A stretch of DNA of 57,887 bases from Candidatus Saccharimonadota bacterium. GTDB taxonomy: Bacteria > Patescibacteriota > Saccharimonadia > Saccharimonadales > Saccharimonadaceae. The notes below the pieces were generated by a model. The model was given only the letters and a program-made list of their open reading frames with translations. It had not been told where the DNA came from and made no database searches. Every line of letters starts with the position of its first letter. Position 1 is the stretch's first letter. Positions 33,259 to 40,281 of this stretch are shown here, in pieces. A program made the position numbers and the translations under genes. The DNA is taken from contig JAFSNI010000009.1 in the NCBI GenBank assembly GCA_017447485.1, forward strand, positions 1 through 57,887, in the 5' to 3' direction.

Positions 33259-34008
33259 CTAATTCTCTGGCTTACGCAATTTGTAATAAATCGACGGCGC
33301 AAACCTAATCGGCGCCAACGCTTTCTGCGCCGAATCTTCCATTTTTACTAACCGATTCGTCCCAATCATCTTCTTAAGCGCCTTACTCCGAAAATTCGAT
33401 ACCGACAAAACCCTCTCGCACCTAAATCCGGTCTTCTCAAAAATCTCTTCCACATATTTCGGATGATAATTATAAAACCCGTCTTTAGAAATTTCTTTAT
33501 AATTTGCTACCTTCTTATCAAACGGATTCACTTTACTTCGCCCCGTCACAAATCGCGCCATCTTCGGCAAAGTTCTTTTATTCGCGACTTCAATCACGGC
33601 CACCCCACCCGGTTTCAAAACCCGGTAAAGTTCCGCGACCGCCTTTTTCATATCCTTCAAATGATGCGTCACGCGAACCATCATCAAACCGTCAAGTTCT
33701 CCATCCTTAAACGGCAAATCATAAATGTCCCCTGCTTTCGTCTCAATCTTATCACCATAAATCTCTTTCGCCTGCTCCAGCTCAGTTTTCGAATAATCAA
33801 ACAAATAAATCTTGTGTGCCCGTTTCAAATATTCATTCGCCAGCCGCCCATATCCCCCACCAATATCCGCGAACTTCTCCATCCGCTTTGGCAAAAGCTT
33901 CCGAATCGCCATCCGATCTGCCTGATCCTCATACTGACGATCTGCATTTTCCCAGAACTCCTTTTTATAGTCATAACCATTATAGTCAGAAATAACTTTT
34001 TCACTCAT
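33259..34008 (-). CDS. SAM-dependent methyltransferase
   Basis: The 249-residue protein has a class I methyltransferase fold: motif I ADIGGGYGRLA near residue 47, an acidic residue at the end of strand 2 (LFDYSK), motif post-I near residue 95 (PFKDGELDGLMMVRVTHH), and YRVLKPGGVAVIEVANK near residue 123, typical of the type 11 family. The C-terminal part is a helical cap that decides substrate. It has no membrane segment. Substrate is unknown; glycan or quinone-like lipids are common for this family. The start is six bases after TGATATAAT, the leaderless pattern, and the pilus ATPase gene ends just upstream. Confidence 0.85.
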   Translation of the reverse strand: MSEKVISDYNGYDYKKEFWENADRQYEDQADRMAIRKLLPKRMEKFADIGGGYGRLANEYLKRAHKIYLFDYSKTELEQAKEIYGDKIETKAGDIYDLPFKDGELDGLMMVRVTHHLKDMKKAVAELYRVLKPGGVAVIEVANKRTLPKMARFVTGRSKVNPFDKKVANYKEISKDGFYNYHPKYVEEIFEKTGFRCERVLSVSNFRSKALKKMIGTNRLVKMEDSAQKALAPIRFAPSIYYKLRKPEN

Positions 34009-34015
34009 AGCTCTA

Positions 34016-35710
34016 TTATATCACACGTGCTACTTCTTCGAGCGTAGTTTCGCCTTTAAGTGCCGCTATCACGCCTTTTTGCTCCAATGTCAACATCCCA
34101 TTCTTTCTCGCCGTTTCCTCAATCGCCGCCGTATTAATATCAGCCACATCACCACGAATATATTTCGCAATATCTTCATCCACCACCATTTGTTCCATCA
34201 AAACCATCCGCCCACTGTATCCAAACGGATCCGCCTTCGTCTGCACTGGATCATAAAGCACTATATTATTAAAATCAAAATCCAACATTTCCTTTTCCAC
34301 CGCTCGGTCTAATTTTGTCTCGGCTTCACCTCGCGGTTTTGCCACCCGGATACCTTTCAATAATTTCAAATCAACATCTTTCAAAACTTCACGAATATAT
34401 TTTGCTTCTGCTTCCGTCGCTCGCCGCGCTTTTCTACTATCCGACAGCTTTCGCACCAATCTCTGTGCCACAATCAAGCGAATCGAACTCGCAAAAATCG
34501 GATTCACGCCAATCAAATCAATCATCCTCGCAAACGCCGCTGCTGTCGAGTTCGCGTGGAACGACGACAACACCAAATGCCCCGTAATCGAAGCCTGAAT
34601 CGCCGTCTTCGCCGTATCGGCATCACGAATCTCCCCCACCATCACTACATCCGGGTCTAGCCGCAACACCGAGCGCAACCCTTCCGCAAACGAACCCCCC
34701 GCGTTCGTGTTGATTGGAATTTGCGAAATGCCAGTAATTCCATATTCAATCGGGTCTTCAAGCGTAATAATTTTCCGCTCCGAAGTGTTTAGAGCGTTCA
34801 ACATCGAGTATAGCGTCGTTGATTTTCCTGACCCCGTCGGCCCCACCATTAACACTAGTCCCCGCGGATGCGACACAACCTCATCAATCGCCACTCTTTC
34901 TTCATACGACAAGCCCAAAAGGTCTAAATTAAGTAACGACTCATCAAAGTTAAACAACCTCAGCACTGCATCTTGCCCATACATCGTCGGAATCGTCTCC
35001 ACGCGAATATTCAGTGTATGTGTCGCCCCACCTCTTACTACTTCTTTTTGCATATGGCCAGATTGCGGTTTATTTGATGCCGTCGAGACATTCGCCCGTG
35101 ACGAAAGTTCACCCATAAAAATCCGATATCTATCCTTATCAATATTCGCCACCGGGTGCAACATTCCATCTACCCGCATCCGAATCCGAATTTCTCCCCG
35201 CAAATTCTCAATATGAATATCGCTTGCCGCCAATTTATCTGCCTGGTCAATCAAAAAGTCAAAGATTTTTTCTGTCGAAACCTGCGCCAGCGTCCGCGAC
35301 ACACTTGCTATTGTTTTTGAATCCCCCTCACCTGCAATTTTAATGTCATCGTAATGTATCTCTTTCGGCGGATCATATCTTAACATAAAAACTCTGTAGG
35401 CCGAATTTGAAATCAAGAAAAAGTCCACTTTTTCACCTTCATCCGCATATTCCTGCCGCATTTTCTGAATCAAAGTCCGCGGCGTTTGACTCGTCACCAT
35501 GAACTGATAATGCTCATCCGCACCGCCTTTATGTAGCGGCAAAATAAAATTCTTGTGCATTTCTTGAACTTCTAGCAGTCCCATCGTTAATGGCACATTC
35601 TCCTCAAACGCTCGCGTATCTAAATATGGCAGACCGAGTATCCTCGCCCGCTCCGCTGTCGACTTTTCTTCATTTTCCCTACGTTTGTTTTGAATTTCCC
35701 GTTCATCCAT
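34016..35710 (-). CDS. pilB: Type IV pilus assembly ATPase (PilB/GspE type)
   Basis: The 564-residue protein has an N-terminal region of about 150 residues of the GspE_N type, then the ATPase core: Walker A GPTGSGKSTT near residue 290, Asp box LEDPIEYG near residue 320, Walker B VVMVGEIRD near residue 352 and the His box SSFHANS near residue 375. It supplies energy for extending the pilus from the cytoplasmic face. The usual four-Cys zinc motif found in many PilB/GspE proteins is missing from the expected C-terminal position. The pilin genes it should serve are at 21.7-26.3 kb and 38.1 kb. The -10 TATAAT is seven bases upstream of the ATG. Confidence 0.9.
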   Translation of the reverse strand: MDEREIQNKRRENEEKSTAERARILGLPYLDTRAFEENVPLTMGLLEVQEMHKNFILPLHKGGADEHYQFMVTSQTPRTLIQKMRQEYADEGEKVDFFLISNSAYRVFMLRYDPPKEIHYDDIKIAGEGDSKTIASVSRTLAQVSTEKIFDFLIDQADKLAASDIHIENLRGEIRIRMRVDGMLHPVANIDKDRYRIFMGELSSRANVSTASNKPQSGHMQKEVVRGGATHTLNIRVETIPTMYGQDAVLRLFNFDESLLNLDLLGLSYEERVAIDEVVSHPRGLVLMVGPTGSGKSTTLYSMLNALNTSERKIITLEDPIEYGITGISQIPINTNAGGSFAEGLRSVLRLDPDVVMVGEIRDADTAKTAIQASITGHLVLSSFHANSTAAAFARMIDLIGVNPIFASSIRLIVAQRLVRKLSDSRKARRATEAEAKYIREVLKDVDLKLLKGIRVAKPRGEAETKLDRAVEKEMLDFDFNNIVLYDPVQTKADPFGYSGRMVLMEQMVVDEDIAKYIRGDVADINTAAIEETARKNGMLTLEQKGVIAALKGETTLEEVARVI

Positions 35711-35756
35711 ACTACATATTATACCATAAGCGATTTTATTTTTACGCTTAATATGC

Positions 35757-35762
35757 TAAAAT
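35757..35762 (+). promoter_or_regulatory. -10 box of the 34-residue gene
   Basis: TAAAAT at 35757-35762 preceded by TGC, with exactly six bases (35763-35768) to the ATG at 35769. The -35 region is only weakly matched. Confidence 0.65.
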
Positions 35763-35768
35763 ATACCC

Positions 35769-35873
35769 ATGGCAAGAAAAATCACATTACGTCCGGTTGC
35801 AAAACAAAATCGGAATAATAATCATAAACACAGCGATAAGCGCAAACATCCACGTTTGAAAAATGGTCGCTAA
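35769..35873 (+). CDS. 34-residue highly basic protein
   Basis: The reading frame encodes MARKITLRPVAKQNRNNN, then His/Lys/Arg-rich sequence ending KHPRLKNGR, 34 residues in all, with no acidic residue except one Asp. Size and charge resemble the small ribosomal proteins, but I do not recognise a known one. It has the same six-base -10 spacing as the leaderless genes, a clean stop and a terminator directly after it. It lies between the pilus ATPase gene and tRNA-Ser, on the opposite strand to both. I judge it a real but overlooked gene. Confidence 0.65.
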   Translation: MARKITLRPVAKQNRNNNHKHSDKRKHPRLKNGR

Positions 35874-35900
35874 AAAATAAAGCCCTCTGGGCTTATTTTT
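35874..35900. terminator. Bidirectional terminator
   Basis: The inverted repeat AATAAAGCCC / GGGCTTATT has a short loop and T runs on both strands. It serves the 34-residue gene (plus) and tRNA-Ser (minus). Confidence 0.85.
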
Positions 35901-35901
35901 T

Positions 35902-35987
35902 TGGCGGAAGGGACAAGATTCGAACTTGCGGTACTTTCGTACGCTGGTTTTCAAGACCAGTGCCATCAACCACTCGGCCACCCTTCC
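35902..35987 (-). tRNA. tRNA-Ser (UGA)
   Basis: Long variable arm typical of tRNA-Ser, anticodon stem CTGGT/ACCAG and loop CTTGAAA giving UGA, acceptor GGAAGGG/CCCTTCC, discriminator G and encoded CCA. Confidence 0.95.
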
Positions 35988-36005
35988 ACCATATATTATA
36001 TCATA

Positions 36006-36707
36006 TTATTCTGCGTTCGTGTAGGTATTCACCACGTCATCGAGGTCGTCCACTGCACCAAGTAACTTTTCTAGTTTCTCTGCGTTTTCACCTTCAACTG
36101 GCACATACGAATTTGGCACGTACTGAAGCTCTGCGCTAGTCACGGTCATTCCAGCATCAACTAGCGTTTGTCGCACTTTCATCAAATCCGAAGCGGCCGT
36201 ATAAATCACCGTCGATTCGTCTTCGTCCACGACGTCTTCTGCACCTGCATCAAGCGCCGCCATCATCGCTTCGTCACCTTTCTCCGAAATCTCAATCACG
36301 CCTTTTCTTGAAAATTGGAACATCACCGAACCTGGTTCCGCCATCCGCCCGCCATTCTTATCAAGTGTATGTCGCACTTCTGGCATCGTCCGATTTTTAT
36401 TGTCCGTCGCCACTTCAATCACAATCCCAACGCCCCCCGGCCCATAAGCCTCATAAACCTCTTCAATCAGCGCCGCCGCCGACTTATCCGCCACCCGCGC
36501 AATCGCCCTCTCAATATTCGCCTTCGGCATATTCGCAAGCCGCGCTTTTTCAAGCACCATCGCAAGGCTCGGGTTCATCGCTGGATCTGTCCCTGCCCGT
36601 GCCGCAATCGCAATCTGATTCCCAATCTTTGTAAAAAGTGCCCCTCTTTTTGCGTCAACCACAGCCTTCTGCCGTTTGGTCGTCGCCCATTTACTGTGTC
36701 CTGACAT
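36006..36707 (-). CDS. yebC: YebC/PmpR family protein
   Basis: The 233-residue protein is a full YebC: it starts MSGHSKWATTKRQKAVVDAKRG, has GGVGIVIEVATDNKNRT near residue 90 and FQFSRKGVIE near residue 130. The family acts as a transcription regulator and, as shown for some members, in relieving ribosome stalling. A GGAG ribosome binding site lies 10 bases before the ATG at 36707, so it can be made on its own. The frame upstream is open, in phase with the ComEC-like gene, so a fusion product is also possible; see the next entry. Confidence 0.9.
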   Translation of the reverse strand: MSGHSKWATTKRQKAVVDAKRGALFTKIGNQIAIAARAGTDPAMNPSLAMVLEKARLANMPKANIERAIARVADKSAAALIEEVYEAYGPGGVGIVIEVATDNKNRTMPEVRHTLDKNGGRMAEPGSVMFQFSRKGVIEISEKGDEAMMAALDAGAEDVVDEDESTVIYTAASDLMKVRQTLVDAGMTVTSAELQYVPNSYVPVEGENAEKLEKLLGAVDDLDDVVNTYTNAE

Positions 36708-37772
36708 TTTATTTTGCTCCAAAAAATTATTTGCTTGTCTTAATTTTACCACTTTTCTCCGAATAAGTCCAATCAGAAACGGCCCAAGCACCACTATATA
36801 TAATATATATACCCACATTTGATATTTCTCAATCTTTATCAGAAATTGTGTCCACTCTCCAAATAGTTCAACTATAAAAATATGAAAATCCAGTAGTTTT
36901 GTTGCGCACCAGGAGATGATTGTCCCTAAACCAGGTATGTCCGCTAAAACTCCTGTCAAAAATGTTAGCCCCATTGCATAAGGCAACGTCGGCAGAATCA
37001 ATAAATTTGCCAGCACCGAAATTAAAGAAATCTGTCCAAAATAATATAATGTGATTGGCAAAGTCATCAATGTAGCCGAAATCGTCGTGATAATCATCGA
37101 CGCGATAAACCCTGGCTTCTTTTTGCCGTAGAAAAATCGCGTGACTTTCGGCCCTAAAATCATAATCCCGATAAACGACGCGAATGATAATAACCACCCT
37201 AAATTAGTAATAAAATCTGGATTGATCAAAAGCGTCCCCGCTGCCGTTAACAGAATAATTCGCCACGGCGCCATTTTTCGCCCAAAATACCAAGTTATCA
37301 GCGTTAAAACACTCATCACCCCCGCGCGCAAAATCGATGGCGTCCACCCCACCATCGCCATGAATAACACAATCAAGACTCCCGAAAATAGTACTCCCGC
37401 AAATCGCGATATTTTTCCGAATATCTTTTTCGCAATCTCCACTAAAATTGCTAGGTGTGCCCCGCTTGCCACTACGATGTGCGTCAGCCCCACCGCCCGC
37501 AAGCTTTCCGATAAATCTTTAGGCAGCCCCGCTTTTAGTCCTAACAAATACGACAACCCTAGCTTCGCTTCCGTTTCTGGGACTATGCTCTCAATCCTTC
37601 CTGCAAACCAATCTCGCGCTGAAAACATTATGTCGCTTAACCCAAAATCTTCTATTTCGCTACTATTTTCGCCAGTTCCGATGATGACCGCCCTTAAAAT
37701 TGCCCAAATAATTACTCCACTAGCCGCCCAAACTAAAAGCCACGACGGATGGATCTTTCGCCAAAATTTCAT
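36006..37772 (-). CDS. comEC: ComEC-like channel in frame with YebC
   Basis: The open frame encodes 588 residues. Residues 1-355 are the ComEC/Rec2 competence domain: an initial membrane segment, the conserved LGLKAGLPKDLSESLRAVGLTH-type sequence near residue 80 with a following GAHLAILVE motif, and about ten membrane segments, but no metallo-beta-lactamase domain at the C-terminus. It would pass single-stranded DNA through the membrane. Residues 356-588 are YebC. The junction contains a T6 run (36721-36726); one more T would end ComEC at a TAA placed one base before the yebC ATG, so a real fusion, a slip in the sequence or programmed slippage all remain possible. TATACT is five bases before the start codon. 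Confidence 0.8.
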   Translation of the reverse strand: MKFWRKIHPSWLLVWAASGVIIWAILRAVIIGTGENSSEIEDFGLSDIMFSARDWFAGRIESIVPETEAKLGLSYLLGLKAGLPKDLSESLRAVGLTHIVVASGAHLAILVEIAKKIFGKISRFAGVLFSGVLIVLFMAMVGWTPSILRAGVMSVLTLITWYFGRKMAPWRIILLTAAGTLLINPDFITNLGWLLSFASFIGIMILGPKVTRFFYGKKKPGFIASMIITTISATLMTLPITLYYFGQISLISVLANLLILPTLPYAMGLTFLTGVLADIPGLGTIISWCATKLLDFHIFIVELFGEWTQFLIKIEKYQMWVYILYIVVLGPFLIGLIRRKVVKLRQANNFLEQNKMSGHSKWATTKRQKAVVDAKRGALFTKIGNQIAIAARAGTDPAMNPSLAMVLEKARLANMPKANIERAIARVADKSAAALIEEVYEAYGPGGVGIVIEVATDNKNRTMPEVRHTLDKNGGRMAEPGSVMFQFSRKGVIEISEKGDEAMMAALDAGAEDVVDEDESTVIYTAASDLMKVRQTLVDAGMTVTSAELQYVPNSYVPVEGENAEKLEKLLGAVDDLDDVVNTYTNAE

Positions 37773-37838
37773 GCGAGAGTATAGTCACAAATCATCAAAA
37801 ATTTCAACCCCCTACTAGGAAATCACCCGGAATTATGC

Positions 37839-37844
37839 TATAAT
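37839..37844 (+). promoter_or_regulatory. -10 box of the tRNA-Arg pair
   Basis: TATAAT with TGC before it, eight bases before the 5' end of tRNA-Arg(UCG). The two tRNA-Arg genes are one base apart and share this promoter. Confidence 0.75.
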
Positions 37845-37852
37845 ATGAGAAT

Positions 37853-37929
37853 GCACCGGTAGCTCAGTGGATTAGAGCATCTGTCTTCGGAACAGAGGGT
37901 CGTAGGTTCGAATCCTATCCGGTGTACCA
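37853..37929 (+). tRNA. tRNA-Arg (UCG)
   Basis: Anticodon stem TCTGT/ACAGA and loop CTTCGGA give anticodon UCG. Acceptor GCACCGG/CCGGTGT (G1-U72 wobble), CCA encoded. Read as anticodon positions 34-36 = T, C, G. Confidence 0.92.
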
Positions 37930-37930
37930 C

Positions 37931-38007
<77 letters not shown>

Positions 38008-38018
38008 TAAAAGTGTGG

Positions 38019-38024
38019 TATAAT
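38019..38024 (+). promoter_or_regulatory. -10 box of tRNA-Met
   Basis: TATAAT at 38019-38024 preceded by TGG, nine bases before the 5' end of tRNA-Met. It also serves the pseudopilin gene that follows the tRNA. Confidence 0.75.
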
Positions 38025-38033
38025 AATACACAT

Positions 38034-38110
38034 GGTACCGTAGCTCAGATGGTTAGAGCGTGGGACTCATAAGCCCAAGGTCACTGGTTCGATCCCAGTC
38101 GGTACTACCA
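38034..38110 (+). tRNA. tRNA-Met (CAU), elongator
   Basis: Loop CTCATAA gives CAU. The acceptor GGTACCG/CGGTACT is fully paired apart from a G1-U72 wobble, so it lacks the initiator C1-C72 mismatch. A lysidine-type tRNA-Ile with CAU cannot be fully excluded, but the presence of tRNA-Ile(UAU) makes that unlikely. CCA is encoded. The pseudopilin gene starts 13 bases after it. Confidence 0.88.
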
Positions 38111-38123
38111 AAATCACAAGATT

Positions 38124-38516
38124 ATGACAAACAAAAAAGGTTTCACTATTATTGAACTCGTCATCGTAGCGGTTTTTGCATCGCTACTTTTTATTTTATT
38201 TTTCGTCCAAAAAACCAATCTCGACGCCATGGAACGTGACGAAGATCGTAAAATTGCCATTAACGCCATGTATTACGCCCTCGAGGAAAGCTTTTACAAA
38301 GACCACGGCTACTACCCATCTGAAATTAGCGAGGAAAACATCACCGTTATCGACCCGGCCCTCTGGACCGACCCGAATGGTTTTAATCTCGGCGACCCTC
38401 TTGGCTCTTATTTCTACGAACCTGCCGATTGCGACGCCAAAAACCACTGCAAAAAATACATTCTAAAAGCCAACCTCGAAAAAGAAGACACCTACATCAA
38501 GGTCAATCGCAATTAA
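38124..38516 (+). CDS. Type IV pseudopilin
   Basis: The 130-residue protein starts MTNKKGFTIIELVIV, a five-residue prepilin leader before GF with Glu at +5, then a hydrophobic helix and a short globular domain with four Cys near the end (DCDAKNHCKKY region). It should be a major or minor pilin subunit for the same pilus as the cluster at 24-26 kb. There is no own promoter or ribosome binding site; it begins 13 bases after tRNA-Met and is probably cotranscribed with it. Its stop codon overlaps that of the convergent gene at 38513. Confidence 0.85.
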   Translation: MTNKKGFTIIELVIVAVFASLLFILFFVQKTNLDAMERDEDRKIAINAMYYALEESFYKDHGYYPSEISEENITVIDPALWTDPNGFNLGDPLGSYFYEPADCDAKNHCKKYILKANLEKEDTYIKVNRN

Positions 38517-39085
38517 TCTTTCTTTTCTTTGCCTTTTGCTTCAGTAATCAATTTTGACACAGCTCGCAATTCTTCTGGCGCTATATCTGAATATTGAAAA
38601 GTATAAGTCGTTTCATCGCCCACCGTAGAAAGCCTAAAAGTTCCATATCCAAAGATTTTTTGCATCAAGCCATTCTGATGAAAACTCGCATCTTCAATCG
38701 ACGGCAAGTCAATCACGTTCACGCTTGTCGCCATCGGCGATTTCATCACCATCTGTATGGCATGCTTATTCGTAAGAAAAAGCCGATTCCCACGATAGAC
38801 CACAAACGCCACCACTCCGATCAGCAGCGCCGTCACTATTAGACAAGCCAAAATAATATACATGAAGTTCCGCCCCATCTCGTCTATCATATTTTGTCCC
38901 AAGATAATCATCAAAAACGCAAACAAAATCAAAGCCAATCCGCCTGCCACACCCCCAAAAATCAAAAACAGACACACTTTTGCGCGCGAAAACGCAAATT
39001 CCACATATTCATCATCTTCAAGTTTTAAAAATGGGAAATCCTTCTTGCTTCTTGCGTGTCGGATTTTGGCCAAACCTTCGTCCAT
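38513..39085 (-). CDS. Membrane protein with bacterial PH-like domain
   Basis: The 190-residue protein has a charged N-terminus, two membrane segments (about residues 30-55 and 65-90) and a C-terminal beta domain of the bPH_2/YdbS type with NRLFLTNKHAIQMV near residue 100 and a Tyr-rich strand near residue 160. Such proteins are often found in operons for membrane or envelope homeostasis. The start at 39085 has AAAGGAG 6 bases upstream; a GTG six bases earlier is in frame but overlaps that site. It lies directly upstream of the ruvB stop in the same orientation, yet has its own ribosome binding site. Confidence 0.75.
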   Translation of the reverse strand: MDEGLAKIRHARSKKDFPFLKLEDDEYVEFAFSRAKVCLFLIFGGVAGGLALILFAFLMIILGQNMIDEMGRNFMYIILACLIVTALLIGVVAFVVYRGNRLFLTNKHAIQMVMKSPMATSVNVIDLPSIEDASFHQNGLMQKIFGYGTFRLSTVGDETTYTFQYSDIAPEELRAVSKLITEAKGKEKKD

Positions 39086-39103
39086 TGTCACTCCTTTCTA
39101 CTA

Positions 39104-40123
39104 TTATAACTTATTTTTAAATTTTTGCAAATGTTCTCTCCCCTTTTCTGTTACCACCCTCCCCTTAGGCGTCCTAGCCAGCAACCCCAGTTGTAAAAGA
39201 TACGGCTCATAAAAATCCTCAATCGTCGTCGCTTCATCCCCAGTGAGCGCCGCAATCGTCGTCAGCCCCACTGGCCGATTCTCGTAATTTTCCCACATCA
39301 GCCTCAGCATATTCCTATCCGCCGGGTCCAGTCCCAAATAATCAATCTCCATCAAAGCCAAGGCATCACTCGCGAGCTTCGTATCAATAATTCCATCCCC
39401 ATTCACGTCCGCGTAGTCCCTTACCCGCTTAAAAATCCGGTTCGCAATCCTCGGCGTCAGCCGCGACCGCTCCGCAAGCAGCGTCGTCGCTTCCGGTAAA
39501 ATCTTCGTATTAAGAATCCTCGCCGTCCGCTTAATAATCTGCTCAATTTCCGGCTCCTTATAGTACTCCAAGCGGTGAATAATCCCAAACCTGTCTCTTA
39601 AAGGCCCCGCCAGCGACCCCGTCCTCGTCGTCGCCCCAATCACCGTAAAATGCGGCAGGTCCAGCCGCACACTCCTCGCCGCCGGCCCCTTTCCAATCAC
39701 AATATCGAGTTTATAATCTTCCATCGCCGAGTACAAAACTTCTTCCACCGCCCGGCGCAGCCGATGAATCTCGTCAATAAATAGCACATCGCCATCCTTC
39801 AAATTCGTCAAAATCGACGCGAGGTCCCCCGCCCGCTCAATCGCCGGCCCGCTCGTCACCCTGAGCGACGCCCCAAGTTCATGTGCAATCACCCCCGCCA
39901 TCGTCGTCTTACCAAGCCCCGGCGGACCATATAATAATATATGGTCGAGCGTCGACCCGTCCGCCCGCTTTTTTACTGCATCGATTGCCAGCTTCAGATT
40001 CTTCTTCAAATGCTCCTGACCCACATATTCAGCAAACGACGTCGGCCTAAGCGACACTTCCATTTGCTCTTCTTCCGTATCATTCGCCGCCATCGTCGGC
40101 TCCACTAACCTCTCAATTGCCAT
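39104..40123 (-). CDS. ruvB: Holliday junction helicase RuvB
   Basis: The 339-residue AAA+ motor drives branch migration with RuvA. Walker A is GPPGLGKTT near residue 66, Walker B FIDEIHRL near residue 110, sensor 1 GATTR near residue 158 and the arginine finger region (GPLRDRFG near residue 171), with the C-terminal winged helix last. Length is normal. The start is six bases after TGATATAAT, so the mRNA is probably leaderless. It is divergent from dnaK, with a 13-base inverted repeat (40138-40187) between them. ruvA and ruvC are not adjacent. Confidence 0.97.
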   Translation of the reverse strand: MAIERLVEPTMAANDTEEEQMEVSLRPTSFAEYVGQEHLKKNLKLAIDAVKKRADGSTLDHILLYGPPGLGKTTMAGVIAHELGASLRVTSGPAIERAGDLASILTNLKDGDVLFIDEIHRLRRAVEEVLYSAMEDYKLDIVIGKGPAARSVRLDLPHFTVIGATTRTGSLAGPLRDRFGIIHRLEYYKEPEIEQIIKRTARILNTKILPEATTLLAERSRLTPRIANRIFKRVRDYADVNGDGIIDTKLASDALALMEIDYLGLDPADRNMLRLMWENYENRPVGLTTIAALTGDEATTIEDFYEPYLLQLGLLARTPKGRVVTEKGREHLQKFKNKL

Positions 40124-40137
40124 ACTGCTATTATATC

Positions 40138-40187
40138 ATAAAACTTTTTCTAATTTTTCACCTAAAGCAAGCGTGAAAAAGTTTTAT
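40138..40187. repeat. 13-base inverted repeat between ruvB and dnaK
   Basis: ATAAAACTTTTTC (40138-40150) and GAAAAAGTTTTAT (40175-40187) are exact inverse complements around a 24-base loop. It overlaps the ruvB promoter region and ends four bases before the first CIRCE element. It could be an operator or a leader hairpin. Confidence 0.65.
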
Positions 40188-40190
40188 GAA

Positions 40191-40265
40191 TTAGCACTAT
40201 TGACAAACGAGTGCTAATTTGCTACAATAGAGGAAGAATTAGCACTCGCATAACTAGAGTGCTAG
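40191..40265 (+). promoter_or_regulatory. dnaK promoter with two CIRCE operators
   Basis: CIRCE 1 at 40191-40217 is TTAGCACTA-9-GAGTGCTAA (one mismatch). CIRCE 2 at 40239-40265 is TTAGCACTC-9-GAGTGCTAG (one mismatch). TTGACA at 40200-40205 lies in the spacer of CIRCE 1 and TACAAT is at 40223-40228, spacer 17. The tandem operators flank the start of transcription, so HrcA control is very likely. Confidence 0.95.
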
Positions 40266-40281
40266 AAAAAGGAGATAAAAT

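Noticed and set aside
35787-35981. Open frame across tRNA-Ser on the minus strand
   Set aside because: It is the tRNA-Ser gene read as protein; such frames are common artefacts.
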